Shown here: piece by piece, positions 43,957 through 52,405 of the stretch
How the letters are laid out: every line of letters begins with the position of its first letter
Position numbering within the stretch: position 1 is the stretch's first letter
From: an uncultured Phascolarctobacterium sp.
GTDB lineage: Bacteria > Bacillota > Negativicutes > Acidaminococcales > Acidaminococcaceae
Reading direction: 5' to 3'
DNA: 64,000 bases
NCBI GenBank assembly: GCA_949295115.1
Contig: CASFJU010000011.1
Coordinates: 1-64,000, forward strand
Position numbers and translations under genes: made by a program
The notes under the pieces: model-generated
Database searches by the model: none
What the model saw: only the letters and a program-made list of their open reading frames with translations
What the model was told of the DNA's origin: nothing

Positions 43957-44594
43957 TGCGCAAACAGCAGCGTGAAGAAATTTTAAAGGTTTTGGAAGAA
44001 ACCTACAAGGACACCAAAACCGCGTTAAATTACAACAGCCCGTTTGAACTTTTGGTGGCGGTAATTATGTCTGCCCAGTGTACGGACGAGCGCGTCAACA
44101 AAATAACGGCGCGCATCTTCCCCAAATATAACACGCCGGAGAAAATGGGCGCGCTGACGCAGGAAGAACTGGAAAACGAAATTCGCGACTGCGGCTTGTT
44201 CCGCGCCAAGGCGAAAAATTTGCTGGCAACCTGCCACATGCTGGTGCAGGAATATGACAGCACCGTGCCCGACACGGTTGAAAAGCTGATGACGCTGCCG
44301 GGCGTAGGCAAAAAAACTGCCAACGTTATTGCCAGCATCATCTACAACGTGCCTGCCATCGCGGTGGATACGCACGTGTTCCGTGTTTCACACCGTTTGG
44401 GGCTGGCAAAAGGGGCAGACCCGCTGTCTACGGAAAAGGAACTGCAAAAAGCCATACCAATGGATAAATGGAGCGACGCGCACCACTGGCTTATCTGGCA
44501 CGGGCGCAAAATCTGCAAGGCGCGCAAGCCGCTGTGCAGCGAATGTGTGCTTTTGGATTTATGCCCGTACAAAGAGAAAAATTTTGCCAAATAA
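43956..44594 (+). CDS. nth: Endonuclease III
   Basis: DNA glycosylase/AP lyase for oxidised pyrimidines. 212 residues; the helix-hairpin-helix LPGVGKKTANV holds K120 and the following AVDTH gives D138, the same numbers as in E. coli. The [4Fe-4S] ligands are C187, C194, C197 and C203. Confidence 0.96.
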   Translation: MRKQQREEILKVLEETYKDTKTALNYNSPFELLVAVIMSAQCTDERVNKITARIFPKYNTPEKMGALTQEELENEIRDCGLFRAKAKNLLATCHMLVQEYDSTVPDTVEKLMTLPGVGKKTANVIASIIYNVPAIAVDTHVFRVSHRLGLAKGADPLSTEKELQKAIPMDKWSDAHHWLIWHGRKICKARKPLCSECVLLDLCPYKEKNFAK

Positions 44595-44612
44595 ATTGAT
44601 GTTTAAAATAAA

Positions 44613-44649
44613 AAATAACCCCGAATCCGTAATGGATTTGGGGTTATTT
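44613..44649. terminator. Bidirectional terminator between nth and the DUF4127 gene
   Basis: Stem AAATAACCCCGAATCC with GGATTTGGGGTTATTT, symmetric A and T flanks, serving the two converging genes. Confidence 0.85.
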
Positions 44650-44659
44650 GCTGTCTGCG

Positions 44660-46249
44660 TTATTTTTTGTTTGTGGGCGTTACGCTGATTTCAAACAGCC
44701 TGTCCCACGGAAAGCCGATTTTAAATTTAAAATCGCGGGTAAAATCGTATTTGCGTGCCAGCGTATTGCAGGTATCCTGCGCGATGGCAGCGACAGGCTT
44801 TTTCATCGAGCCTAGTTTGTAAACGGCGGCGCTGTGGTTGTTCTTTTCAAGATAATCGGTCGCGTCGCGGCGTGCGTTGGATTGGTAGAACCAGTCATCC
44901 ACAAGGCGCTGCTGGATAAGTTTGGCGTTGTCTTCCGCGGTTATCTGCGGCGCTAAAACGCCCTGTGCAATGGCAAAGCCGATAGTGTTGTCGGCGGTGT
45001 TCCATCCATTGTAGGCAGTTAGCTTCTGCAAGTTGCCGCGCTTGGCAAACTCGTTCATAAAGCCGTTGTCCGCACCGTTGGAATAGGCAACGTCCGCCAG
45101 CGAAACTTTATAGCCTCTGGCAAAGTAGCCTTCCAGCTGGCTGATGGATTTTTTATCGGGTATTGAAGCAAAAAACTGATTGCTTGGCGCGGTGCTGTCC
45201 AGCATCACGCCGTCTTTAGGAGTGTTTACTGCCAGCACAAAATCTGCTTTAGTAATATCCGCTGTGGCGCGTGCGTCGGCGGCAAGTATCTGCTGCGGCA
45301 CGGATTCGCCCAGCGTGCTGTCGGAATACTGCGGCACGGTCATGCGCCCGCTGCCTTCAGCATAATAGGTGTAAACCAGCGGGTGCGCGTTGTTCATTTC
45401 GTTAACGGCGCGGGTCAAAAGCAGCATGCCAAGCTGGTCAACGCCCGGCAGAATCTGAAAAATCTGCTGCGAAAGCGCAAAAGCCTCGCGCTTGATGTGG
45501 CGTGCTTCCATGTGCGTTGCCGACAGCGGCGCGTTATCATCTTTGCCGATGGCAAGATAATGGAAACGGTACTTGCCAGCCAGCTCCGTCAGCGATTTGT
45601 TGACGTTGTAATTTTTAATGCGCCTTTGCAGCCAGTCGTTTAAATCCTGCTCGGGCAGATTATTTTTTAACGCTTTTTTGGTCAGGCTTTCGCGGACATT
45701 CAGGCCGGTGAAGTCCTCTTTATCGACCAGTTCGGAATAACGGAAAATGGCCGGTCCGATTTCGCTGTAATAGGGCGGCTCCACATTGCCGAAGCTGGCG
45801 CGCGGCGTGCGCATTAAAGTGCTGTAAATATACAGCGGCATCGGCAGTTTTTCGCGCAGCAGTTCCAAACGCTGCACGCGGCTTTGCAAAGTCGTATCGT
45901 CGTAAAAATGCGTGCGGCTGGCAACAAGCCCGCCGTAAATCAGCGCATCGCTGCTGATAATTGCCGCATCGGCGTCGGGTGCGTTTTCCATCAGCCATTC
46001 CCAAATTTTATCCGGGTCACCGTTGCGGTTGGCGGAAGCCAGATATTTTTGCGGCGGCGTCAGCACTTCGTAACCTGCCGCTTCCAGATTGGCAACAGGG
46101 TAGGTGTAAGTAACCGGCCTGTCGTCCAGTGGGATATAAATAAACGTAGCTTTGTATTTTTCCTTGGCCTGTGCGCCCGGCATCAGCAGGCACACAAACA
46201 GCGCCGCCATAAAAATCCGCGCGGCGGCTTTATATAAATTTAATTTCAT
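44660..46249 (-). CDS. Secreted DUF4127 protein
   Basis: A 529-residue exported protein. It has a signal peptide (about 1-28, hydrophobic core AARIFMAALFVCLLMPG, cleavage after AQA). The mature part begins with the DUF4127 hallmark FIYIPLDDRPVTYTYP and continues with DALIYGGLVASR and a late NGWNTADNTIG segment. The function is unknown. It is divergently transcribed from thrS and monocistronic. Confidence 0.85.
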   Translation of the reverse strand: MKLNLYKAAARIFMAALFVCLLMPGAQAKEKYKATFIYIPLDDRPVTYTYPVANLEAAGYEVLTPPQKYLASANRNGDPDKIWEWLMENAPDADAAIISSDALIYGGLVASRTHFYDDTTLQSRVQRLELLREKLPMPLYIYSTLMRTPRASFGNVEPPYYSEIGPAIFRYSELVDKEDFTGLNVRESLTKKALKNNLPEQDLNDWLQRRIKNYNVNKSLTELAGKYRFHYLAIGKDDNAPLSATHMEARHIKREAFALSQQIFQILPGVDQLGMLLLTRAVNEMNNAHPLVYTYYAEGSGRMTVPQYSDSTLGESVPQQILAADARATADITKADFVLAVNTPKDGVMLDSTAPSNQFFASIPDKKSISQLEGYFARGYKVSLADVAYSNGADNGFMNEFAKRGNLQKLTAYNGWNTADNTIGFAIAQGVLAPQITAEDNAKLIQQRLVDDWFYQSNARRDATDYLEKNNHSAAVYKLGSMKKPVAAIAQDTCNTLARKYDFTRDFKFKIGFPWDRLFEISVTPTNKK

Positions 46250-46287
46250 TCAATCATCTCCGTCAGTAATTTTACATTACCTTATAT

Positions 46288-46316
46288 ATTATAAGTTGAA
46301 TTGCCGGTTTTTTCCA
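46288..46316 (-). promoter_or_regulatory. Promoter of the DUF4127 gene
   Basis: On the minus strand: TGGAAA (46311-46316), 17-nt spacer, TATAAT (46288-46293), about 38 nt before the start. Confidence 0.45.
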
Positions 46317-46344
46317 GTTTTAATAAAAATTATTTGCCGGGGAT

Positions 46345-46373
46345 TTGACAAGCGGCGCGCAGGTGCTTATAAT
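46345..46373 (+). promoter_or_regulatory. Consensus sigma-A promoter of thrS
   Basis: TTGACA (46345-46350), 17-nt spacer, TATAAT (46368-46373); a perfect consensus. Confidence 0.9.
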
Positions 46374-46404
46374 ATAAACATAATTTGATATTTTATCAGT
46401 AATG

Positions 46405-46625
46405 CGAAGGAAAAGGCGTTTGCACAGGCCTTACAGAAAAAGCTGCCGCGGCTGAGAGCAGCTTGGTACGGTAAACAGCCAGACCACCTTCAAACTATGC
46501 CCCGAACGTATAAGTAGGCGGCATCGTACACCGGCGTTAACGGTTAACTAAGAGGGCTGTTATGCAGCCAATCAGGGTGGAACCGCGGATTACTCCGTCC
46601 CTTTGCGAGGGATGGAGTTTTTATT
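46405..46625 (+). promoter_or_regulatory. T-box riboswitch, threonine specifier
   Basis: A leader of about 220 nt before thrS with the T-box AGGGTGGAACCGCGG (46574-46588). The GAGAGCA element typical of stem I lies at 46454-46460. The likely specifier is ACC at 46483-46485, followed by A; a second ACC follows directly. The terminator is ACTCC-TCCC with GGGA-GGAGT (46592-46618) and a T-run. Uncharged tRNA-Thr would open it. Confidence 0.92.
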
Positions 46626-46644
46626 TTTTTCAGGAGGTAAAATT

Positions 46645-48549
46645 ATGGTAAAAGTTACTTTAAAAGACGGCAGCGTAAGGGAATACGAAGATGGCGTAAC
46701 CCTGCTTGAAGTTGCCAAAAGCTTATCGCAAAAACTTGGCAAGCAGGCTTTGCTTGCCGTTGTAGATGGGGACAACAAGGATTTGTCCGATAAACTGACG
46801 CATGATGCCAGCGTAGAATTTGTAGTTCCGGAAAGCGAAGAAGGTTTGCACGCCATCCGCCACACTGCGGCGCATGTTATGGCGCAGGCTATCCAGCACC
46901 TGTTCCCGGACGTTAAATTCGCCATCGGTCCTGCCATTGCCAACGGCTTTTATTACGACCTTGACAGCGAGCACGTTTTCACTCCGGAAGATCTTGCCGC
47001 TATCGAAAAAGAAATGGCAAAAATCATTAAAGCCAACATTCCTCTCGTAAGGGCTGAAATCCCGCGTGCGGAAGCGCTGAAAATGTTTGAAGCCAAAAAC
47101 GAAAAATATAAAGTTGAACTGATTAACGATTTGCCGGAGGATGCCGTTATCAGCACCTACACCCAGGGCGATTTTACCGATTTGTGCGCAGGCCCGCACT
47201 GTCCTTCCACCGGCAGGGTAAAAGCCTTTAAGCTGCAAAGCATTGCCGGTGCTTACTGGCGCGGCGACGAACACAACAAAATGCTGCAGCGTATTTACGG
47301 CACCGCGTTCCCCAGCAAGGAAGAACTTGACGCTTACCTGCACATGCTGGAAGAAGCCGCCAAGCGCGACCACCGCAAACTGGGCAAGGAGCTTGACCTG
47401 TTCAGCATTCAGGATGAAGGCCCGGGCTTCCCGTTCTTCCATCCCAACGGCATGATTATTAAAAACACATTGATTGATTACTGGCGCCAGGTACACCGCC
47501 GTTATGGTTATTACGAAATCCAGACCCCGATGATTCTTTCCCGCACCTTGTGGGAACGCAGCGGCCACTGGGACCATTACCGCGACAACATGTACTTCAC
47601 CAAAATCGACGAGGCAGACTTTGCAATTAAACCGATGAACTGCCCGGGCGGCATGCTGTACTACCGTACTCATCCGCACAGCTACCGCGAACTGCCTTTG
47701 CGTGTGGGAGAACTTGGCCTTGTACACCGCCACGAACTGAGCGGCGCGCTGCACGGCCTGTTCCGTGTACGCTGCTTTACGCAGGACGACGCGCACATCT
47801 TTATGACCACCGACCAGATTAAAGATGTAATTCAGGAAACCATCCACCTGTTTGACGAAGTTTATGCAACCTTCGGTTTGAAATACCATGCAGAACTTTC
47901 TACCCGTCCGGATGACAGCATGGGCGACGATGAAACATGGGAAAAAGCAACCAACGGCCTTAAAGCCGCGATGGATGACTTCGGCCTGCCGTACACCATT
48001 AACGAAGGCGACGGCGCATTCTACGGACCGAAGATTGACTTCCACCTGACGGACAGCATCGGCCGTACCTGGCAGTGCGGCACCATCCAACTGGATATGC
48101 TGCTGCCGGAAAAATTTGATTTGACCTACACCGGCGAAGACGGATTGAAACACCGCCCGGTAATGATTCACCGCGTTGTTTACGGTTCTATCGAACGCTT
48201 CATCGGCATTTTGATTGAAAACTATGCCGGTGCGTTCCCTACTTGGCTGGCTCCGTGCCAGGTACGCATCCTACCGATTACCGACAAACAGCATGACTAC
48301 GCACAAAAACTGTACGACAAAATGTTTGACATGGGCCTGCGCGTACACATGGATGACCGAAACGAAAAAATCGGTTACAAAATCCGCGAAGCGCAGATGC
48401 AGAAAGTACCGTACATGCTCGTTATCGGCGACAAGGAAGTTGAAGAAGGCACCGTTGCAGTACGCCGCCGCGGCGAAGGCGACATCGGCGCAATGAAACA
48501 GGACGAATTCATTGCCATGCTGCAAAAAGAAATTGCCGAGAAGAAATAA
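46645..48549 (+). CDS. thrS: Threonyl-tRNA synthetase
   Basis: Charges tRNA-Thr. 634 residues from the ATG at 46645 (AGGAGG 7 nt upstream); the longer frame from 46603 would start inside the T-box terminator. Order: TGS domain (1-62), editing domain with the HxxxH-type RHTAAHVMAQAI, class II catalytic core with MNCPGGMLYYR (zinc Cys) and QDDAHIF (zinc His), motif 3 region HRVVYGSIERFIG, and the C-terminal anticodon-binding domain. Confidence 0.97.
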   Translation: MVKVTLKDGSVREYEDGVTLLEVAKSLSQKLGKQALLAVVDGDNKDLSDKLTHDASVEFVVPESEEGLHAIRHTAAHVMAQAIQHLFPDVKFAIGPAIANGFYYDLDSEHVFTPEDLAAIEKEMAKIIKANIPLVRAEIPRAEALKMFEAKNEKYKVELINDLPEDAVISTYTQGDFTDLCAGPHCPSTGRVKAFKLQSIAGAYWRGDEHNKMLQRIYGTAFPSKEELDAYLHMLEEAAKRDHRKLGKELDLFSIQDEGPGFPFFHPNGMIIKNTLIDYWRQVHRRYGYYEIQTPMILSRTLWERSGHWDHYRDNMYFTKIDEADFAIKPMNCPGGMLYYRTHPHSYRELPLRVGELGLVHRHELSGALHGLFRVRCFTQDDAHIFMTTDQIKDVIQETIHLFDEVYATFGLKYHAELSTRPDDSMGDDETWEKATNGLKAAMDDFGLPYTINEGDGAFYGPKIDFHLTDSIGRTWQCGTIQLDMLLPEKFDLTYTGEDGLKHRPVMIHRVVYGSIERFIGILIENYAGAFPTWLAPCQVRILPITDKQHDYAQKLYDKMFDMGLRVHMDDRNEKIGYKIREAQMQKVPYMLVIGDKEVEEGTVAVRRRGEGDIGAMKQDEFIAMLQKEIAEKK

Positions 48550-48571
48550 GAGAAATTAACCCACAAAATTT

Positions 48572-48617
48572 AATCCCCTGTCAGAATGGATACTTCCATA
48601 ATGGCAGGGGATTTTTT
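48572..48617 (+). terminator. Terminator of thrS
   Basis: Stem AATCCCCTG with CAGGGGATT, with an inner ATGGA/TCCAT stem, and a T-run (TTTTTT). It marks the left edge of the AT-rich island. Confidence 0.85.
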
Positions 48618-48687
48618 ATACTTTTTTCAATTATCTTAAAATATGGTATAATTTTATTAAAACTAAGTGCAGGTAGGTACAGTTTTT

Positions 48688-48847
48688 ATGGAAATAATTA
48701 ATAATCGTTATAAACTATTTAAAGAAAATTTGAAAGTTATAATAAAAGTTTAGCGAAAAAATTTATCGCGCTTATCCACTTTACTATTTAATAAAAAGTT
48801 GAGTTGAATATGGAATTGAAAAGACTAAAAATGAATTAAGGAAATAA
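48688..48847 (+). pseudogene. Decayed small gene at the left edge of the AT-rich island
   Basis: Three peptide pieces read in successive frames: MEIINNRYKLFKE from ATG 48688, ESYNKSLAKKFIALIHFTI (48732-48788), and VEYGIEKTKNELRK (48803-48844) ending in TAA at 48845-48847. Each looks like protein (Lys/Asn/Ile-rich, helical), and two frameshifts would join them to about 50 residues. The last piece ends 4 nt before the next gene, as in an operon. The original protein is not identified. The rest of the gap from 48618 to 48687 shows nothing but AT-rich sequence. Confidence 0.5.
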
Positions 48848-48851
48848 AAAA

Positions 48852-49571
48852 ATGAATAAAATAGATACAACATTTTTAACCTATGCTTGTAAAATTTTAG
48901 CTGATACAAATACTGGGTTGAGTGGCTCCCAAATAATTGAATATTGTAATGCATATTCTTTGGATTTTAATAAAATTATAAAATATGTAGAGTATCCTTT
49001 TATGGCTCCTAATAAGCGTACTGTTTTAAAAGAAAATTTACAATCGTTTTCTGCTGAAGAACAGTTTACAATAATAAAAGAATTATGCGAATTAGATCAA
49101 TTTAGTGATAACGAGAAAATTATAAACCTAAAAGAACAATTGTTTATTCGGTATGGTTATTTAACAGCAGAAAAATTTAGTAATACAGAAGTGATAATAA
49201 AAACAAAACATTTGCTGTCTGATTTTCCTTTGGCATTAAAACAATATGAAGCAGCTTTAACTAAGTTTGAAGGGAATATTTTTGACCGCAATATTCTTGA
49301 TGACATTAGATTGTCATTTGAATTGCTTTTAAAGAGTTTATTAAATAATGATAAATCATTAGAAAATCAAATTAGTTTGCTGGGAAATGTATTGAAAGAT
49401 AAAAGCGTTTCAGTTGAAGTAAGAAGTATGCTTCAAAAATTGATTGATTATTATACAAAATATCAAAATAAAAATGTAAAACATAATGATAATATTAATA
49501 AAGACGAAATTGAGTATCTAATTGAATTAACGAGTGTCATGATGAAATTTTTAATTAAAGTATTAAAATAG
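48852..49571 (+). CDS. Unknown island protein 1, HEPN-like C-terminal half
   Basis: Not recognised as a named family; 239 residues, Lys/Asn/Ile-rich, about 25% GC. Residues 1-110 are helical and Leu-rich. The C-terminal half has helix DDIRLSFELLLKSLLNN (about 150-166), then KSLENQ, then Y-Y-T-K-Y-Q-N-K-N-V-K-H211-N-D and a final hydrophobic helix. A helix with an acidic start, followed by N/K-x4-H and another helix, is the layout of HEPN RNase domains as in AbiJ-like proteins, though the usual Arg is replaced by Asn/Lys. AAGGA precedes the ATG. It leads an operon with the next gene, mod and res, suggesting an accessory defence role. Confidence 0.65.
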   Translation: MNKIDTTFLTYACKILADTNTGLSGSQIIEYCNAYSLDFNKIIKYVEYPFMAPNKRTVLKENLQSFSAEEQFTIIKELCELDQFSDNEKIINLKEQLFIRYGYLTAEKFSNTEVIIKTKHLLSDFPLALKQYEAALTKFEGNIFDRNILDDIRLSFELLLKSLLNNDKSLENQISLLGNVLKDKSVSVEVRSMLQKLIDYYTKYQNKNVKHNDNINKDEIEYLIELTSVMMKFLIKVLK

Positions 49572-49583
49572 AAGGTGTAAAGT

Positions 49584-50468
49584 ATGAGTAGAAAAAATAT
49601 TTTTCAGCGTATTGTTGAGGAAAAGAATTATGGATTAGAAATTCAAAGATTAGAAAAGTTAATAAAATATGATGAAACGATAAAAGAAGGTTATTATAAT
49701 TTATATAATGTATTCTCGTATCAATATTATAATATTGAGAATTTTGTTAATAATTTTGCTTTTATGAATTGGAAATATAGATCAAATTGTTTAAATACTG
49801 AAGATATGCGTAATATTTTAGGTATTAATAAAATTGCATATGAATATCAAAGTAATAGTCTCACAACCGAAAACATTTTAGACTATATTGAATATGTTTT
49901 TAATATAATATTATTGGCAAAGAGAACCGTTGATAGAATGGGAAATTGTCAAATCGATAATGATATTTATACAGCAATTATTGAAAATATTAGAAATGTA
50001 TTAGATAATTTAAATTTTGAAACAAAATTTATTGATAACAATAATTGCGCAATTATTGTCGAAAAAAATCCTGCTGCCACTGCTGTTGCGGAAATCGTTG
50101 ATGAAAATATTGCAGATGATGTAATACAGTATAATCATTATTTACTTAAAGGTGATATAGAAACTAAGAAAAAGATTTTGAATGTATTGGGAACTAAATT
50201 AGAACCACAGAGAACGATAATAAGTTCTTTGAATAGTAAATTAGAAACAAATATCTTTTTTATGTTGAATAATTTAAATATAAGACACAATAATTGTGAT
50301 GATAATGATAAGGGTAAATATAAACAATTTGTTGCTAGTATGAGGAAAGAGATATTAGAAGAATATTATGATGAACTTTATCAAATGATGTTACTGGCAT
50401 TTTTGTTAATAGACAATGTCGATAGAATGAATAAAATAGATGAATTAAAAAATAAAATAGGAGGCTAA
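49584..50468 (+). CDS. Unknown island protein 2, HEPN-like C-terminal motif
   Basis: Not recognised; 294 residues, all-helical by composition, very AT-rich (Asn and Ile dominate), no membrane segment. A more ordinary stretch (KNPAATAVAEIV, 161-172) is followed by NHYLLKGDIETKKKILNVLG and a C-terminal region with F-M-L-N-N-L-N-I-R234-H235-N-N, then a helical tail (EILEEYYDELYQMMLLAFLLID). The N-x-[K/R]-H-N motif mirrors that of the preceding protein. GAAGGTG precedes the ATG; the stop overlaps the mod ribosome site, so translation is coupled to the restriction system. Confidence 0.65.
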   Translation: MSRKNIFQRIVEEKNYGLEIQRLEKLIKYDETIKEGYYNLYNVFSYQYYNIENFVNNFAFMNWKYRSNCLNTEDMRNILGINKIAYEYQSNSLTTENILDYIEYVFNIILLAKRTVDRMGNCQIDNDIYTAIIENIRNVLDNLNFETKFIDNNNCAIIVEKNPAATAVAEIVDENIADDVIQYNHYLLKGDIETKKKILNVLGTKLEPQRTIISSLNSKLETNIFFMLNNLNIRHNNCDDNDKGKYKQFVASMRKEILEEYYDELYQMMLLAFLLIDNVDRMNKIDELKNKIGG

Positions 50469-50470
50469 CA

Positions 50471-52393
50471 ATGAACAAACCAAAGTTTGAAACGCCAGAT
50501 ATGGTGGAGAGAAATATAGAAAAATTGGCGGAGTTGTTTCCAAATTGCGTTACGGAAACGCGCGGAGAGGACGGAAAACTTAAAAAAGCCGTTAATTTTG
50601 AAATGTTACAACAAATTTTAAGCACAGAGTTCCCCCCTGAGGGTGCGCGGGAGCGGTACGAGTTCACCTGGGTGGGGAAACGTGCGGCTATTGCTGAAGC
50701 CAATAAGCCTATTCGTAAAACTTTGCGGCCTTGTAAAGCTGAAAGTAAAAATTGGAATACGACTGAAAATTTATATATAGAAGGTGACAATTTAGAAGTT
50801 TTAAAACTGTTGCAGGAAAGTTATCTTGGCAAGGTTAAAATGATTTATATTGACCCGCCTTACAATACCGGCAACGATTTTATTTATCGTGATGATTTTA
50901 AACAAACGCAAGGAGAATACAACCAGCAAAGCGGAATGTTTGATGAGAACGATAACCGTTTGTTTAAAAATACTGAAACTAATGGGCGCTTTCATTCTGA
51001 CTGGTGCAGTATGATATATAGCCGTTTAATGCTTGCTAAAAACTTTTTGAGCGATGACGGTGTAATTTTTATTAGTATTGATGATAATGAACAGGATAAT
51101 TTAAAGAAAATATGTGATGAAGTGTTTGGTGAAAGTAATTTTATTGCTAATATTATTAGGAAAACAGGGGTAGGTTCTGCTGCAACTAATTCTGATTCAG
51201 AGTTAAGAAAGATAAATGACTTTATATTATTGTATTGTAAAAATAAAAATTTTTGTAAATTGCGAAAAAAAGTAGTAGGAATTAAAACATATGAATTCAA
51301 AGATGAAAATGGAGACTATACTTTAGGATATTTTCAAGCTTCTGGGTCAGATGCAACAAGAGATGCAAGACCTAATATGTATTATCCTATTTATTTAACA
51401 AGTGATGGGAAATTAACCATTTATAAAACTAATAATATTGTTCAGGTAATTCTTCCTGATAAAGTTAAAGGTAGAGATGGAAGGTGGATATGGAAAAATA
51501 CAACATTTGAAGATAGAAAAGATAAATTCATATATTTTGATGGAAAAACTATATATCGTAAAATCTATAAAAATAGTACTGAAGAAGAATTGAAATATCA
51601 AGTAGAAAAAGCTTGGGTTGAAGAGTTTTTAAATTCAGTTGGTACAACGGAATTTAAAAAATTGTTTAATGACAAAATACTTTTTGAACATCCAAAACCA
51701 ACAGAGTTAATTAAATTTTTAATAAAATTAACTAATAATGCAAATGCTTTTACTATTTTAGATTTCTTTTCCGGCTCAAGTGCAACTGCTCATGCTGTTA
51801 TGCAACTCAACGCGGAAGATGGCGGACACCGTAAATTTATAATGGTACAGCTGCCCGAAGTTTGTAATGAAAACAGCGAGGCTTTTAAAGCTGGTTATAA
51901 AAATATCTGCGAGATTGGCAAAGAACGCATCCGCCGCGCTGGCGAAAAAATTAAAGCCAATAATCCGTTAACAACACAGGATTTAGACATTGGCTTTAGA
52001 GTGTTTAAAGTTGACAGCAGCAATATGAACGATGTTTATTACAGTGCCGGTGAATATACGCAGGATATGCTGGCAGGATTGGAAGATAACATTAAACCGG
52101 ACAGGACGGATTTAGATTTGCTGTTCGGCTGTCTGCTGGATTGGGGGCTGCCGATCTCACTGCCGTATACATCGGAACAGATTGAAAACTGTACGGTACA
52201 CACTTATAACGATGGCGATTTAATTGCCTGCTTTGATGAAAACGTTCCGGAAACTGTTATTAAAGAAATTGCCAAACGCAAACCGTTGCGTGCAGTGTTC
52301 CGCGATGCAAGTTTTAGCAACAGTCCGGAAAAAATTAATGTGACGGAAATTTTTAAAATGCTGGCCCCTGATACAGATATTAAAGTAATTTAA
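50471..52393 (+). CDS. mod: Type III restriction-modification methyltransferase
   Basis: N6-adenine methyltransferase and target-recognition subunit of a type III system; 640 residues. Catalytic motif IV D128-P-P-Y131 (YIDPPYNTGNDF) comes before the SAM motif I (DFFSGSSATAHAVM, near 430), the beta-class order. The target-recognition region between them (about 230-425) is far more AT-rich than the two ends. AGGAGG precedes the ATG 2 nt after island protein 2. It probably protects host DNA from Res, encoded next. Confidence 0.94.
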   Translation: MNKPKFETPDMVERNIEKLAELFPNCVTETRGEDGKLKKAVNFEMLQQILSTEFPPEGARERYEFTWVGKRAAIAEANKPIRKTLRPCKAESKNWNTTENLYIEGDNLEVLKLLQESYLGKVKMIYIDPPYNTGNDFIYRDDFKQTQGEYNQQSGMFDENDNRLFKNTETNGRFHSDWCSMIYSRLMLAKNFLSDDGVIFISIDDNEQDNLKKICDEVFGESNFIANIIRKTGVGSAATNSDSELRKINDFILLYCKNKNFCKLRKKVVGIKTYEFKDENGDYTLGYFQASGSDATRDARPNMYYPIYLTSDGKLTIYKTNNIVQVILPDKVKGRDGRWIWKNTTFEDRKDKFIYFDGKTIYRKIYKNSTEEELKYQVEKAWVEEFLNSVGTTEFKKLFNDKILFEHPKPTELIKFLIKLTNNANAFTILDFFSGSSATAHAVMQLNAEDGGHRKFIMVQLPEVCNENSEAFKAGYKNICEIGKERIRRAGEKIKANNPLTTQDLDIGFRVFKVDSSNMNDVYYSAGEYTQDMLAGLEDNIKPDRTDLDLLFGCLLDWGLPISLPYTSEQIENCTVHTYNDGDLIACFDENVPETVIKEIAKRKPLRAVFRDASFSNSPEKINVTEIFKMLAPDTDIKVI

Positions 52394-52405
52394 GGGGGCG
52401 GCAAA

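Noticed and set aside
46723..48171. A 482-codon open frame antisense to thrS
   Set aside because: It is a long shadow of a highly conserved, codon-biased gene; the peptide is rich in Phe, His and Val runs and lacks domains.
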